From assembly GCA_019722365.1 (NCBI GenBank), contig JADFUC010001773.1:541046-605045 (forward strand): 64,000 nucleotides of DNA, written 5' to 3'. Below the pieces are notes generated by a model. It was not told where the DNA came from and ran no database searches. It was given only the letters and a program-made list of their open reading frames with translations. The stretch comes from Lithospermum erythrorhizon. Lineage: Eukaryota; Streptophyta; Magnoliopsida; Boraginales; Boraginaceae. Position 1 is the first letter of the stretch. Each line of letters begins with the position of its first letter. Shown here in pieces: positions 63,211 through 64,000 of the stretch. The translations under genes were made by a program, and so were the position numbers.

Positions 63211-64000
63211 TTAAGAGTCTTATTATGTGTCTTGTAAGAGTTTGATTGCAGCGTGGATCAATACGCCAGACCGTGGTTATTTGTAATTTCAATAGTTATA
63301 CCCCGCCGTGATTTGCTTATCAGACTACATTTCAATTATTTGTAACTTTTCTTTGTTTTAATAGTTATTTTCAATTCTTGTATTTATTATTTTATAAAAA
63401 ATAATTAAAATAGATATTAAAATTATTTAAATAAATATTTATATAATTTTGCTTTTAAAAAATCAAAATAATTTATTTATTTAGGTTAATTATTCTTATT
63501 TAATTATAAACGATAATTTTTATAATTATTTAATCATAAAAATATAAAATATAAGTAAATAAGAATATTAGATAAAAGTGGGCGAAAGTAGTGGTGTCAA
63601 TTTTATTAAACAACCACAATCAGAATACAGAAAATTTTGAAATGTATTGGCTGAATTACAAGAGAGAAGATGATTGAAATACAATCGAAGTTATACATTG
63701 AATAAATTTAAAGATCAGAATAAATTTCTCCAATAAGGGACGCACTGCTCACTCAATCTTTCAGCAAAGACTAACTCTCTTCTCTTCATCATCCATGCTC
63801 CGCCTGCCTCTCTGTTACGCTAAACGCGTAATCGCCAGAATATAGCACCTGACGCTATTTCTCGCAACTGCAGATATCCCGTATCTGTGAGAGCTGGCTA
63901 TCATGACGTAATCAATTAAACCTTGGAAATCTAATAAAAGAAATATAAGTACCGCAAATTGCATATTTTTAGCAATACGTAACCGAACGAAGCTATTGAG
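63211..64000. other. Window end, no gene seen
   Basis: AT-rich to 63560, then a mixed segment with an unconvincing short plus-strand frame from 63796 (MLRLPLCYAKRV). Nothing supported. Confidence 0.35.

Overview
The window is nuclear DNA of a flowering plant, most likely a eudicot (possibly an asterid, but that is a guess). Genes have many short GT-AG introns, intergenic DNA is AT-rich with TA and ATT microsatellites, and plant-type families (GRAS, class-B GATA, UDP-arabinopyranose mutase, thaumatin-like) are present together with abundant decayed plant transposable elements.

Layout. 0.8-3.7 kb: an old, internally deleted Ty1/copia element on the minus strand. 4.6-5.9 kb: an intact single-exon SCL3-like GRAS regulator (+). 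8.6-13.6 kb: a complete 12-exon tRNA (guanine26-N2)-dimethyltransferase, TRM1 (+). 14.4-16.1 kb: a UDP-arabinopyranose mutase / reversibly glycosylated polypeptide gene (-) with three single-base frame lesions and a Stowaway-like MITE in its first intron. 18-28 kb: a gene-free block of decayed copia and Ty3/gypsy DNA with two minisatellites. 28-41 kb: very AT-rich DNA with an (ATT)n run, a degenerate satellite-like array and a 3.5-kb LTR element with short LTRs. 41.1-43.2 kb: a GNC/GNL-like GATA factor (+) whose C-terminal LLM domain is cut by one missing T. 45.2-46.1 kb: a 134-bp tandem array beside a CACTA-like end. 48.3-49.2 kb: a small single-pass membrane protein. 50.0-52.5 kb: a THP1/EER5 (TREX-2 PCI subunit) gene (-) with several lesions. 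53.5-55.1 kb: a broken thaumatin-like gene (+). 55.4-56.6 kb: an about 30-bp minisatellite with an inverted tail. 56.9-57.4 kb: an unidentified intact 166-aa ORF (-). 59.3-59.8 kb: two tRNA-Ala(AGC)-like sequences. 60.0-60.4 kb: an intronless CobW-domain gene fragment. 61.5-63.2 kb: a PIF/Harbinger remnant with pieces of both of its proteins.

The genes do not form a pathway; this is an ordinary plant gene neighbourhood separated by transposon debris. I found no new multi-gene system. The most striking signal is the distribution of single-base indels, mostly in homopolymer runs. They break the GATA, UAM, THP1 and thaumatin-like genes, while TRM1 (1,782 coding bases) and the GRAS gene are clean. 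This may be uneven consensus accuracy of the assembly or real decay, and it affects how every broken gene here should be read. All family assignments come from recognising protein motifs by eye; no database search was run.
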